NCBI GenBank assembly: GCA_951802425.1
Contig: OX637805.1
Location: 682,001-746,000, forward strand
Length of the DNA stretch: 64,000 nt
DNA from: Clavaria fumosa
Lineage: Eukaryota > Basidiomycota > Agaricomycetes > Agaricales > Clavariaceae
Direction of reading: 5' to 3'
The translations under genes and the position numbers were made by a program. The notes under the pieces were generated by a model, which had not been told where the DNA came from, made no database searches, and was given only the letters and a program-made list of their open reading frames with translations. Numbering within the stretch: position 1 is the first letter of the stretch; every line of letters begins with the position of its first letter. Below are positions 48,989 through 59,498 of this stretch, piece by piece.

Positions 48989-50248
48989 TTACGAAGTCGG
49001 AGCCTTGCATGATGCTAAAGCAGAAGCTTTCAACTCAGGGATCAGATCTCCACCCATGCCTTTAGTCAGGAAGTCTTTGATGTTCGTCAGCGCGCGCACT
49101 TCCATGCGGCGCTGTGAATCCTGATTTTCAGTGCCCATGTGCGGTAACAACGTCACTGAGGGGAACTCGAGCAGTCTCGGATTTACAGCAGGCTCCTCCG
49201 GGTAAACGTCAAGCCCAACTGAGGACAGCTATCGGGAAAACGATCAGAACAATGCATCAGTACATTCGAGGCAACGCACATGACCGTCTTCGAGGGCCCT
49301 AATCATCGCGTCTTCATCGACGATCTTGCCACGGGCGGTGTTGATGATGATAGCGCCGCGCCTCATCTTCCTAATCCAACGCTCGGAGATGAGCCCGATA
49401 GTATCACTTCGCTGGGGGACGTGTACGCTGAGCACATCCACTTGCGCAAGAAGCGTTTCCGGATCTGCGACGTACTCACACCACGCGGGGGCGTCCGCAA
49501 CGCGCCGGCGCGAATGGTATAGTATGCGATGCATCGGCAGCGCGTGCGCGAGCGCAGCAAATCGCGAGCCGATGCCGCCCAGCCCAAGGATACCAAGCAC
49601 CAGCGAAGAGGCATCTCGGGCGTGCAAGGCCGTGTGAGGTGGCTTCCACGTCCCACAACGCAATGACCGCTCCCCGAGGGAAAACTGTCGGATTGTGGAG
49701 ATCAACAAGTACAGCGCGGTGGTAGCAGTCGCTTCATCGACAGCACCAGGGGTATTGGAGACGAGGATACCTGTTGTAGACAAATTAGAAAGAGCAAAAT
49801 GCCGACGACAGCACAAGGCTCTTTACCCTTGGCGGCGCAAGCGGCGACATCGATCTGGTCATATCCAGCACCGTTGTGCCCGATCCACTTCACGCTTGGG
49901 GGGAGGGCGGCGATAATTTCGTTGTCAAAGACACCGATGAAATCGGCTGAGGAATTGTGCCTGTACACGGCAACGATGTTGGCGTACTTGCCTCCCGGAG
50001 ATAGCTGTGTGAGGAACGCTGTGCGATCTGTGGAGTCCATGACCTGCATGTGGGGGAAAGATTATCTCGTGCTTCTCAGAGCCGCTCAAGGAGCAACTCA
50101 CAATAATATCCGCGATATCGCCAAGGAGAGCTTGCAGCTCGTCATGAGCCCAGACAAGGTCGCCTGCGGCAGGTTACTGGTTGGATATCAACGAGACAAT
50201 GAGCGCAGTTATTGGGTGCTGACCACAGATGAGTACTCGAGGTGTCAT
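48989..50248 (-). CDS. D-isomer-specific 2-hydroxyacid dehydrogenase (glyoxylate/hydroxypyruvate reductase-like)
   Basis: NAD(P)H-dependent reductase of 2-keto acids. A 25-nt first exon (MTPRVLIC from 50248) joins to GDLVWAHDELQALLGDIADI, then MDSTDRTAFL, PPSVKWIGHNGAGYDQIDV, ILVSNTPGAVDEATATTALY, the Rossmann loop LGILGLGGIGSRFAALAHAL, INTARGKIVDEDAM with the catalytic Arg, SVGLDVYPEEPAVNP with the catalytic Glu, and VTLLPHMGTEN with the catalytic His. The stop is at 48989-48991. All three catalytic residues are present. The exact substrate (glyoxylate, hydroxypyruvate or another 2-oxo acid) cannot be read from sequence. Confidence 0.9.
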
Positions 50249-50777
50249 TTCCCTTACTATCGTGGAGTAGGAAAGGGATTGGCTTGCTAAGCGACAGACC
50301 TGTATCGATGCGATAAAACAGGTCAAGGCAGTCAGCGGTGTGGGTGAGGATAATTGTGGTTTGCTACCTGGGGAGCTAAGCAACCCTGCTTGTGAGGATC
50401 TGAAGAAAGGAGCAGCGACGAGACACTGGCCGAGGGTGCGGTGGGTGGGTGAGGAAAGAGTCTGCTTAAGAGCGAGAATGACCGGAGCACTGCCCGCGCC
50501 ATCATTCCCATCGTGGGTTAGGATCGAGGCGGGTTACCGACGATCCTTCCGCATGTCCGCGAGAGTCGGATAAGAATTCCACGCGTGGAACGCTTATGCT
50601 GCCTGCGTCAGATCAACGTTTCAAGCAATCAGGACAGTCAGAGTCGACAAATTCGGCATCTCAAGCAGCTGTCAAGTGTTTGACACAGAACTCCAGGATG
50701 TGCACGTGCAGGGACAGTCTGATCGGCTTTGGCACTTTGCGTGGTTATCGGTTCAACGTTCAACATCAGGCCCATCC
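50249..50777. other. divergent intergenic region
   Basis: 529 bp between the dehydrogenase start (-) and the glycosyltransferase start (+). No gene or repeat recognised. It is the left margin of the accessory region; the duplicated block does not extend this far. Confidence 0.45.
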
Positions 50778-52495
50778 ATGTTCATCCCCCGTCTGAATCG
50801 GTACTTGTTGTTCTGCCTCGTTCTCTACGTCTTGGCCGCCTCTTTATACACGACGAAGTATCTTGTGTCCTCCCTCCACCTTTGCTTGTCTCGGACAGAT
50901 TGTCTTCCTTCTGTTGTCGCATGGGTCTGGTCGAGTCACAGCATTCTAAGACAGTCTACTAGCGCTCGCAGCCCGACTCCGGAACGCTGGGGGCACGATT
51001 TACCGACGCAACCTATCTACTGGAATCAGCCAAAGTCGTCTGTGGACCCCGAGCACACTTCTCGGGCGATTCTTGATGAGGATACATTCCTATCTAAAGC
51101 ATTCTCCCAGTCCATGCATCCGAGCAAACTTATTCCATTCTATTATCGCGCTAATGGGGATATTGATCCTGAAGACATAACAATTACTACTTTGGTTACC
51201 AGTAATCGATTTAACGTCTTTGCTCAGCTAGTCGAGCTCTATCAAGGTTCGTTCTGCGCCACTCCGCTCATGTTGCAGTTTCTCATCCGTTTCACGGAGG
51301 TAGGCCCCGTATCCGTGACAGTGCACGTGGACAATTCTACAGTGAGAGAAGTGCGAGACGTCCTTTCTGCGCTGCACGCCCTCTACATCTCGTCTCCAGC
51401 CATGTTGGCGCGGGTAGACGTGCACTTGGTGCTCGATGTGTTCGACCGGCAATTCAATACTTGGAGGAATGCAGCGCGGCTCTTTGCTCGTACTGAGCTC
51501 ATCATGATGCTCGACGTTGACTTTGCGATTTGCACCGATTTCAGGGCCGCGCTGCGCGAAAGCACGAACGTGGCGCTGAAAGAGCGGCTGCGCGCTGGCA
51601 CCCTGGCGCTCGTCGTCCCTGCTTTCGAGTACGTGAAGCATGCGGAGGGGACGGATCAACGCACCTTCCCTCGAAATAAAGAGGTCAGTCAGGCTTTGCT
51701 ATCCCGTCTTTCTCGCGCCACGCAAGCTATTTCAGTCTCTGTTATCTCTCGTCAAGAACAAGCGTATCGGCCCGTTTCATCAATCGTGGGCCGCGGGACA
51801 CAACGGCACTGATTACCCGCGGTACTACTCTGCTTCTCCTGGGTCGGTTTACAAGGTGACTGCGTATACGTCGGCGTACGAGCCCTACTCCATCTTTGCT
51901 CGGGACGGGCCGCCTTGGTGAATCTTGCGTCTGCCGTGTTGCTCCTTGCGTGTTCACCCACGGATGCGCCAGGTGCGACGAGCGTTTCGTAGGATATGGC
52001 GGGAACAAGGCCGCATGTCTGTTCGAAATGTATCTTTCTGGGATGGCTTTTTTTGTGCTCGCAGACCACTTCATCATCCATCAAAACCATGCATATGAGG
52101 AGAGCGCGCGGCGAAACGAGGTGCATCCGTTTCTTACTCAACAGGAATTTTCATTGATAACATCTAACTGGCGTCAACATAGCGGAAGCAGAACAGGAGG
52201 ATATATGCCGAGTTCAAGGAGGAGACGTGTCTTCGGTCCGTATAGCCATGACGTGACCCTCCTGCGATAATCTACCTTTTTTTCCCCATTATATGCGCTT
52301 CTTATCTCGTGCAGATACTTGAAGACATATCGCGCCAGCGGCCTGCTGAACACAACTCGAGGTCAGAATCTCCAAGATGAATGCAAGAAAATCAAAGGTT
52401 TAGCGAGGGTTGCAGCCCAAGTACGTTTCGCAATGCGGATGGGCTTGTGTTTATACTAAATTTTCTTGGTTTAGATCATTGAGGCAGGGGCTTGA
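50778..52495 (+). CDS. GT49-like (LARGE/B4GAT1-type) type II membrane glycosyltransferase
   Basis: Six exons (50778-51683, 51736-51917, 51973-52120, 52183-52235, 52315-52420, 52475-52495) give 471 residues with all phases consistent. A single N-terminal helix (LLFCLVLYVLAASLY) indicates a Golgi type II topology. The catalytic region has ITTLVTSNRF, VHVDNSTVREV, a DxD-type motif in MMLDVDFA (about residues 246-248), LVVPAFEYVKHAEG, GTDYPRYYSASPG, YTSAYEPYSIFARDGPPWCD and ERFVGYGGNKAACLFEM, with FFVLADHFIIHQNH, all characteristic of glycosyltransferase family 49. The start is the first ATG before the TM helix. Donor and acceptor sugars are unknown. Its 3' half is duplicated at 59494-60393. Confidence 0.85.
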
Positions 52496-52620
52496 CTGCA
52501 CCACAGTTTCACCGCTTGTACTCTGTTCCCTGTGCATAAAGATGAATGCTAAGTTTCGACATATCCTTCTGACCACGGCACCTCTCGCACGTCGCATTTT
52601 GCTCATTACTAGTAACGCGT

Positions 52621-52880
52621 GTCTACATCACAGCATCGTGATGACGACCTGGTAAAGCAGACATAGCACGAAAGCAACACGGCAATGTGGAAACAAAGTT
52701 GAATAAAGCACCCGAGCATTGTCCTCGAACACGAGTTCCTAGTAGTTGCTATCCCAAACGTTTCGCTAACAGACTGTATGCGAGAAAGGCCATACTCAGG
52801 AAAAAATTAATATGAATATGAAACACGGAAGAGAGAGAAAGAGGGTCCAGGAGATCAAATGCTGCATCTCCTGAGACGTC
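52621..52880. repeat. 260-bp block, inverted relative to copy B
   Basis: Begins GTCTACATCACAGCATCG directly after AGTAACGCGT and ends CTCCTGAGACGTC before the shared CAATTAATCTATAC. In copy B the same flanks enclose its reverse complement (60519-60793). Confidence 0.88.
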
Positions 52881-52887
52881 ACAGCAA

Positions 52888-53600
52888 TTAATCTATACTC
52901 CAGAACAGATGATGATATGCGGTGAAGTGAACAGCATGATTTTTTGTTTTGTTTGATGTACATGCTAGACCCAAAAACAACAACAAAGAGGCTGACAGTG
53001 ATAAACCATTGTGTACATTGAAGTCGCAGATGTTCCGAAAGGTGTATACAGAAGACAGTAAAGCAGGTAGAAGTGTTGCAAGATAGACAGGCTTGGTGGT
53101 CCCGTCATGGGCACGGCACAAGGCATCGTGTGCGTCGGAGTGGATGTGAATAGGCGGGCGAGACACACCACAGCGCAGTGCAAAAGCACACAGACCAGGG
53201 ATGTATGCGCCCACAGAACCCCGGACATGCGCATAGCGGGTATGGGTGGGGCGGCACGGTGTGGCATCATTTGAGTCGGGAATTGAGGGCAGATGGGGAT
53301 AGAGTTGCAGATTGAGCATGGCACCGAGGATGCCTACAAGGAGCCGTGCGGCCGAAGGCACAGGAGGTCTCGCCACTGGTATGTTGGGTGGTGCGGCACT
53401 AGCTGAGGCAGAGAGTGGCTGGGCGGTGACACGGCAACGGTGCAGAGTGCTGAGAGGAGGAGCGCGATGAGGAGCACAAGCGTGTGCAGATTGGGCTGCA
53501 TCGCAAGCCTGCTTTGTGAGCTGAGAGCGTGGTGTGGGTAGTCTGCGTGAGCATAGCACGGTTCTCGAATTGGCACACAAGTTACTAAAATTGGAAAGCT
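52888..53600 (-). other. duplicated long open frame, coding status doubtful (copy A)
   Basis: A 230-codon frame on the minus strand is open from about 53580 to 52888, Ala/Pro/Ser/His-rich, with hydrophobic stretches such as LATLLPALLSSVY. An overlapping frame has a signal-peptide-like segment (HTLVLLIALLLSALCTVAV) starting at an ATG near 53504. Comparison with copy B shows a one-base indel in a TG run (around 53164) that switches frame, and the ATG of the signal-like frame is ACG in copy B. Both facts argue against a conserved protein in these frames. It could be a 3' UTR, a non-coding transcript or a decaying small secreted-protein gene. Confidence 0.35.
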
Positions 53601-53644
53601 TAGACTCACCAAATGCCTAGCTGGGGTCCCTTGTTGCTCATGTG

Positions 53645-56600
53645 TCATTGTGGTGCATGTAATGAGGGTGTGAGGTCGAGGATAATGACACGGCTATCCA
53701 TATATCCGAGGCATACTTTTGACTCCCAGCAGGCGACGCGCCTGAAATCACGGTATCGGGGAGGTATCCAACAGGCTCGTAGAACCTCGATAGTGGAGAT
53801 CCATGTCCGGTCATAAGAGATGAAGCAAGGCATATCTTGTAGTATTGGGCTCAAATGACGCTGGGAGTGGACTTGGTGTGCGTAATACTTCAGAATCCTC
53901 AAATTGGGTATATCGCCTGTCCAACTGTCAATCTTGATTGTGTGGTCGAATGCGACGCGACTCCAACCGTTTGAAGAGATGGTGATAGAGTGCACCCAAC
54001 CCGAGTGTCCCTTGGACATGACCTCTGAGTCACTGCCCCAGATCCAGACTGTAATAGATGATTCAATTTCGGCGAACATGAGCACGACATGATGCCCGTC
54101 TCTTGAGAAGGACAAGGAGGTCAAATTTCTCCAATGTCCCGAGAGCACACCCTCCAACTCGCCAGTCACTGAGTTCCATATCCGTACTGTCTTGTCATCA
54201 GGCATCGGAAGGCGGATTCCATCACGGAATCCATCATAGGAGAAGATAGTGTTTCCATCACAGGACACGACACGGCTTCCATCACTGGAGAAGGCCAATG
54301 CCATCACCCTCTCCGAATGTTCTTTGAGCACGTGCTTCAACTCGCCAGTCACCGAGTCCCAGATCCGTATTGAAATGTCGTAACAGCCAGCAGCCATGAC
54401 GCGGCTTCCATCGTTTGAGAGGGTCGCAGTATAAATGGTACCGCCGAATGCCAACGAGTGCTTTAACCCAGTTGCCACATTGCAGACCCATAATGTGTCG
54501 GGGTCAGCCACCCAAGACACGACACTTCCGCTCATCGACAAGGCCAGAAGGATAACATTTCTCGCATCTCGTTCCACGAGCGTGTCTTCCAACTCACCCG
54601 TCACTGCATCCCAGATTCGTACCCCGTCCCATGACCCAGACGCGACATGCCTTCCATCGCCCGAGAAGGCCAAAGAGGTTACTTCTCGCCAGACTAAGCT
54701 CCCTGACTTGCCCGTCGCTGAGTTGAAGGTCTGAATGTCAGACCCAGACAAGGTACTATCTCCACCGCTTGAGGAGAACTTACAATCTGAATGTCCCAGG
54801 GACATACCCTCTAACTCGCTAGTCACCACATTCCAGACCCGGACCGTCTTATCTTCTGACCCAGATATAACACAACTTCCATCGCTCGAAAAGGCGACGT
54901 CGGTCACCATGCCTGAATGTCCCTTGAGCACACCCTCTGACTGGCACGTTATTGAGTTCCAGATCTGAACCGTTGTATCGTCCGACCCAGACACGACACG
55001 ACTTCCATCGCTCGAAAAGGCGACGCAGGTCGCACAACCTGGACCTGAATCTCCCTCGAGCACACCCTCTGACTCGCCCGTTGCCAAGTTCCAGATCTGA
55101 ACTGTCCCGTCTTCCGACCCAGACACGACACGACTTCCGTCGCTCGAGAAAGCCATGGGGATGAAGCGTCTCTCACCTGTCTGGAGCACGTACTCCAACA
55201 CACCAGTTACCGCATTCCAGGTCTGAACCGTTCCATCAAATGAACGAGACATGACACGACTTCCATCGGTTGAGAATGCCACGGAGGTAATATGTCCCCA
55301 TCCCCAGAATATGCACCCCAACTCGCCAGTTACTGCATTCCAGATCCGGACTGTCATGTCGTCCGACCCAGACACGACATGACTTCCATCGCTTGAGAAT
55401 GCCACACAGTTCACATTCTCTTCATGTCCCTTGAGCACGCATTCCAACTTGCCAGTCATTGCATTCCAGATCCGAATCGTCGTATCTCCAGAGCTACTCA
55501 CGATGCGACTTCCATCACATGACAGGGCGATAGAGGTCAACCCGGCTGAATCCGTGAGCACGAGCCTGGTGCTGACCTCAGGCAAGTCCTTGAGCATCTC
55601 CAGTTCGCCTGTTACTGCATTCCAGATCCGAATTACATCGTAATGATTTGTCGCAATGTGGCGGTCATCCTTCGATAACGCCAGGTCGTATACTGAATCG
55701 CCGCAATGTATGACTTTCTTGCATTTGTCCGGGGAAGTATTTTGTAGCCCTAGGACAATGTTGGGTAGGCAAGACCTTCGAGCGTAGTGGTCACGAAGCG
55801 CCGATTTCATTGGTATCCACACTAATGCTGAATGGTACGTTTCAAGACAATAATCTTTGATGACACCGAAGTTCTCAAGGACAAACCAGCGAGCATCCGT
55901 GGTTAGATCCTGAGACTATGTGATCAATATTGATCATTCAGAGAGTAGAAATCACAAACCAGTTTGCATTCTTCCAACTTTTGTAACGACTCAATTGCAC
56001 TACTCAGATTTCCCAGAAGACTAAGACATTCGAGCCAATGCAGCAAATGACCACTCAAAAAGCCATCCAATAGGGAGCGAATGTCTTCTATATGAACATC
56101 CCCAGTTTTAGTGTGCGAGGCCCAATGTAGGCAGGCATAAGCCAGACCATTTGAGACGTGCCGAGTGATTGTGTCCGACACCAGTGTCTTGTTTGCAGGT
56201 CGTCCATCCAGGTGACAAATATTCTCTCGAAGAGACGTGTTCATGAGTCGGAGACATTGGATCGCGAGGGTCTGATGCGAAATGGAGCAATCGATGCACA
56301 AATCAGGACGACAACGTTTAGGATCTGTGAGAAAATCGGGGAAAGATGCATGGAATACGGACACAATGCCATCGGATGTTGGCGGCACGGAGATTACGGA
56401 GTGCAATGAAGTCAGGGCCGTTTTGACACCATCAATGTCCAATTCCAGCAGAGTGGCAAGGCCACAGACAGTCAATGGATTTCTGACATTGATGATTGTC
56501 CCGAGAACAAGGCGAACATTGTGCTCCTCGAAGGGCTCCAAATCGTAATATGCACGATCCAGTATTGTCGTGGACAAGTCATCGAGATTTCTTGTCCTCA

Positions 56601-58538
56601 CAGTGGATTCTGATGCAGAGTGCGACTTGATCATATGGGTGAGCCGCATCCGGGCATTGGCGTTACGCTGCCCAATATACCGAATACTAGTTGCAGCATA
56701 AATGAATAACCCACTCGCTCGCTCTACAAGTATCTTGACCTCATGGTCCGGTGGCCAACCTTGCTCATATTTGAACATTCCTGCAATACGAGACAGCTTG
56801 TTGTCTATATATAGTCGGATATCAGCCTGCACAATATCCATGTTGATATTATGAAGGTGTAAGGCAGAGCGCAAATCAGGAGGCCAAGACATGATAGTCT
56901 CGAGAATCAGTGGCTCCGGTCGGCTGGTGATGAAGATTTTGAGAGGGAGATGGCGTGCGTGATCGAAAAGAATCCCGAGGACATTTTCAATAGCATCATC
57001 ATCCCTGCATTCATCCAAAGCATCAATGACAACAACGAGTGTTTTGTCAATCCTTTCCATCGCCAATCGAACGGGCTCCAGTATGAGCTCTGTGAACTGC
57101 CGAGTAAGAGATGCTGATGGATCTCTCTTCAAAGCCTCCAAGAGCGCGACAGCAATGGCTTCGCGAGATCGAGCAAGCTCATAAGAGATGGTTGGGAAGA
57201 TGCGTCCGACATCATTGCAATCGGATCGTGAACGAGAGCAGAAGAAACTAGCCCCAAGGATACCATCATTGTGTAGCTGCTCGCAGAAGCTATAGGCGAT
57301 AGTCGTTTTTCCAGTTCCAGCCATGCCATTCATCCAGTAGATTTTCGGACCTGTGGTATCATGGGCCCATGTCCTGAGACCCTCCAGGACATCTTTACGA
57401 GTCCCTGCCGTGCACGCGCCGCGTTGAAGAAATTCAGATGTTCCAGAGAATGCTGTGTCTGAGTCGTATTTGGCGGCTTCTGCTCGACGTAATTTTTGAA
57501 ATAGAACACTCTGTATATCACACTTTAGAGACAAATACACCCTTTGAGAAGAACGTAAGACGTACCGAGAGTATGTCTTCGGTATTACGTTCCGTGCTTA
57601 AACCCATATCGGTCTAGAGGTAATTTCAGTCTGTGCATTTGGTCTTTGCTAAGTTTTCTCACCTGGAAACTATCAAAAAGGTTGGCAATCGTACGAAACG
57701 AGGCTTCAATATACCCAGCATCCCTCGATCCCTCAGCAAGGCGTCTTATACGTCCATGGCCGGCTCTACTCTGGATCGCCTTCGTTTGCTGATCGACCAC
57801 TCTAAACGACATAGGATCAATAAAACATGTACAAGAACCCGATCGCCTCTACACACCTCACGAAATTGTCAAGGCGATGACGAAATCGAGACGAGTTTGA
57901 TTCACTGCTATGCTGCTTAATCATGATGATGAAAGCTTGAAGCTTGCGATTCAATTCGGCGAAATCCTCCTTGTTTTGAATCGCTTGCTGGGTAATTAAC
58001 GATGTCAGGGAATGCTGCTTCGATCAGAAATCGGGGACTTGCGTACGTCTACGACCTCCATACAAGCGAGCAATCCACCAACAGCTGCTCCCAAGGGAGG
58101 AAACGCACCTGCGCATCCCTTGAGAGTTTTCAGAGCAGTCTTGAAACCTTCAAACGCCATCGTACTCGCCTTCTTGACCGTTCGGAGGCTCCTCGGGGCT
58201 GCGGGTGACTTAGTCGCGCCAACAATTGTCGCAAAGTAATTTGAGGCTGCGACTGAATCAGTCGACTCAGAAGTTACCGACGTGAGCGCAGAGAGGGCAT
58301 TTGCTGGGGTGTCAGCAGCGACAAATGGGTGTCGAGTCGCGGGCGCCGTGAGCAGTACAGGAGATGTGACGATTGCATCGATAGAGTGTGAGCCAGGCGG
58401 AATAGCAGAGGATGTCTGCGTAGACTCGGACGGCAGGGAACGTTCCTGCGACGAATTTGGATGGGTTACGTTTCCCCTGGCCCGTTTAAAAACCGTGTTC
58501 AAGTTGAAATGTTTAGGTATCTCTGGTCGTTTTGACAT
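53645..58538 (-). CDS. NACHT-WD40 NLR (HET-E/HNWD-like architecture)
   Basis: Fungal STAND receptor, expected to sense non-self or modified-self and trigger incompatibility or defence. Six exons: 58538-58047, 57987-57857, 57801-57663, 57613-57566, 57510-55960, 55909-53645; all phases close, giving 1,541 residues. Residues 1 to about 110 are Ser/Thr/Pro-rich; then AFEGFKTALKTLKGC and AFPPLGAAVGGLLACMEV start a helical N-terminal domain typical of Agaricomycete NLRs, without a recognised HET, patatin or TIR domain. NACHT: Walker A GMAGTGKTT (332-340), Walker B VVIDALDEC (about 430-438), IFITSRPEP. WD40: about 14 blades from residue 800 on (for example VAFSSDGSRVVSGSDD, TVRIWNAVTGEL), enough for two propellers. 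The first Met at 58538 is the upstream in-frame start. No disrupting stop was found. Confidence 0.9.
54600..55560 (-). repeat. WD40-coding repeats of high internal similarity (copy A NLR)
   Basis: The blade unit of about 42 codons recurs with almost unchanged cores on the minus strand (AFSSDGSRVVSGSDD then TVxIWN and TGExEGVLxGH). Blades around 54870-55400 are the most alike. Similar DNA units within one gene favour unequal exchange or conversion between blades, as known for the HNWD genes of Podospora. Confidence 0.8.
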
Positions 58539-59493
58539 TGAGGTCCGGGTGAATGCTGGTAAGACCGGCGCTTGTCAAGCTGTCCATAGCTGATGCAGCG
58601 CTACGGGCGTCAGCGTCACAAGGTGGCGACAAAGTTCATGGCTCTTTTGGTAAAATTTCAAAGCCAAGGGCTCCAAAGTTACCCAGACACCGCTCCAGAG
58701 CCCCCCGACCCACATTAAATCACAGCAATTACCTACCATACGTACCTACCTACATCCTTATCTCACACCCGCATCACCAAAAAACCAATGTACTTCACGT
58801 ACAACCGCGTCTTTGTCCTGATGTTGCAGCATACAAAAAAAGGCAAAAAAGGATCACGTGTCTTACCATAAGCGGTCACGTGATTAAAATTCTTGTGGCT
58901 CGTGTGGACGCTACGCCACTATCGACGCGAGTGAATCTGCTTCTCGGCATCGACCTTGATATCAGAGCTTTGCGTCAACAGTCGACCAGATCACTATAAA
59001 AAACAGCAATGATGATCGAACTTTCGTACCCCCTACATCCCTTCATTCAACAACTTGTGAAGGTGTGTATTCAGCAAGTGACATTTGTTCGACATTAATT
59101 TGGCCTTCGTGCAACGCACTCCTACATCTTGGCTAGAACCTGAGCGTAGATGCGAGCGGTGAGCAAGGAGAAATCATACAGATAAAAGATACGCCCTCCC
59201 AAGCCATCCCACATGTGGCTCTTCCCCAAAGGTGTGTGCGGACAACAACCGCATCATCCCAACTCGAACTCACATAGGTCCAAATTGGTGAAACATGCCC
59301 GTAGTTTCGATGCACCGCAGGATCACCCAGGTCATACGGCCACGCCAAAGGCACATGTGCGGGCAACCGTGTGATGCAACACAAATAGGGACCGTCCGAA
59401 TCCCGAGTCACACCCGAACCAACGGCCGGCTGCGTGTTCTCCCAGAAATACCTCGGATACCACTGAACGAACTGAACCACTGGATGCCGCAAC
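58539..59493. other. region between NLR A and the truncated glycosyltransferase
   Basis: Upstream region of NLR A (minus) with two CACGTG palindromes (58855-58860 and 58877-58882) and a plus-strand TATAAAAAA at 58995. It also holds a 121-codon minus-strand open frame (59133-59498) of unknown status. It ends abruptly at the left boundary of duplicated copy B (59494). Confidence 0.5.
58855..58882. promoter_or_regulatory. paired CACGTG (E-box-like) motifs upstream of NLR A
   Basis: Two perfect CACGTG hexamers 22 bp apart, start to start, about 320 bp upstream of the NLR ATG, both followed or preceded by A/T-rich sequence. CACGTG is bound by bHLH factors (Pho4/Cbf1-type in fungi). Function here is an inference from motif and spacing only. 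Confidence 0.35.
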
Positions 59494-59498
59494 GGCAC
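59133..59498 (-). other. 121-codon open frame of unknown status
   Basis: Encodes a Trp/Tyr-containing, non-low-complexity peptide (segments FVQWYPRYFWENTQPAVGSG and CCITRLPAHVPLAWPYDLGD). I do not recognise it. Its ATG lies at the edge of duplicated copy B (boundary 59494), so the start codon spans the duplication junction. It could be a gene fragment carried at a rearrangement breakpoint, with the true 5' part lost, or chance. Confidence 0.3.

Larger units (their letters stand above)
51597..58538. repeat. copy A of a large tandem segmental duplication
   Basis: Sequence from 51597 rightward recurs from 59494 at an offset of 7,897 bp, rising to about 7,926-7,928 bp in the NLR portion. The shared content is, in order: 3' half of the GT49 gene, an intergenic block of about 1.1 kb, the WD40 part of the NLR and the end of its NACHT part. 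Homology is visible for about 4.5 kb until the window ends; the right limit of copy A is therefore not determined. Confidence 0.9.

Noticed and set aside
50676..50777. Extension of the glycosyltransferase upstream to 50676
   Set aside because: The frame is open but starts at GTG; the first ATG (50778) directly precedes the membrane helix and fits a type II protein.
53334..53648. Possible small secreted protein with a signal-peptide-like start
   Set aside because: The ATG is ACG in the duplicate copy and the overlapping frame is frame-shifted, so there is no support for conserved coding.
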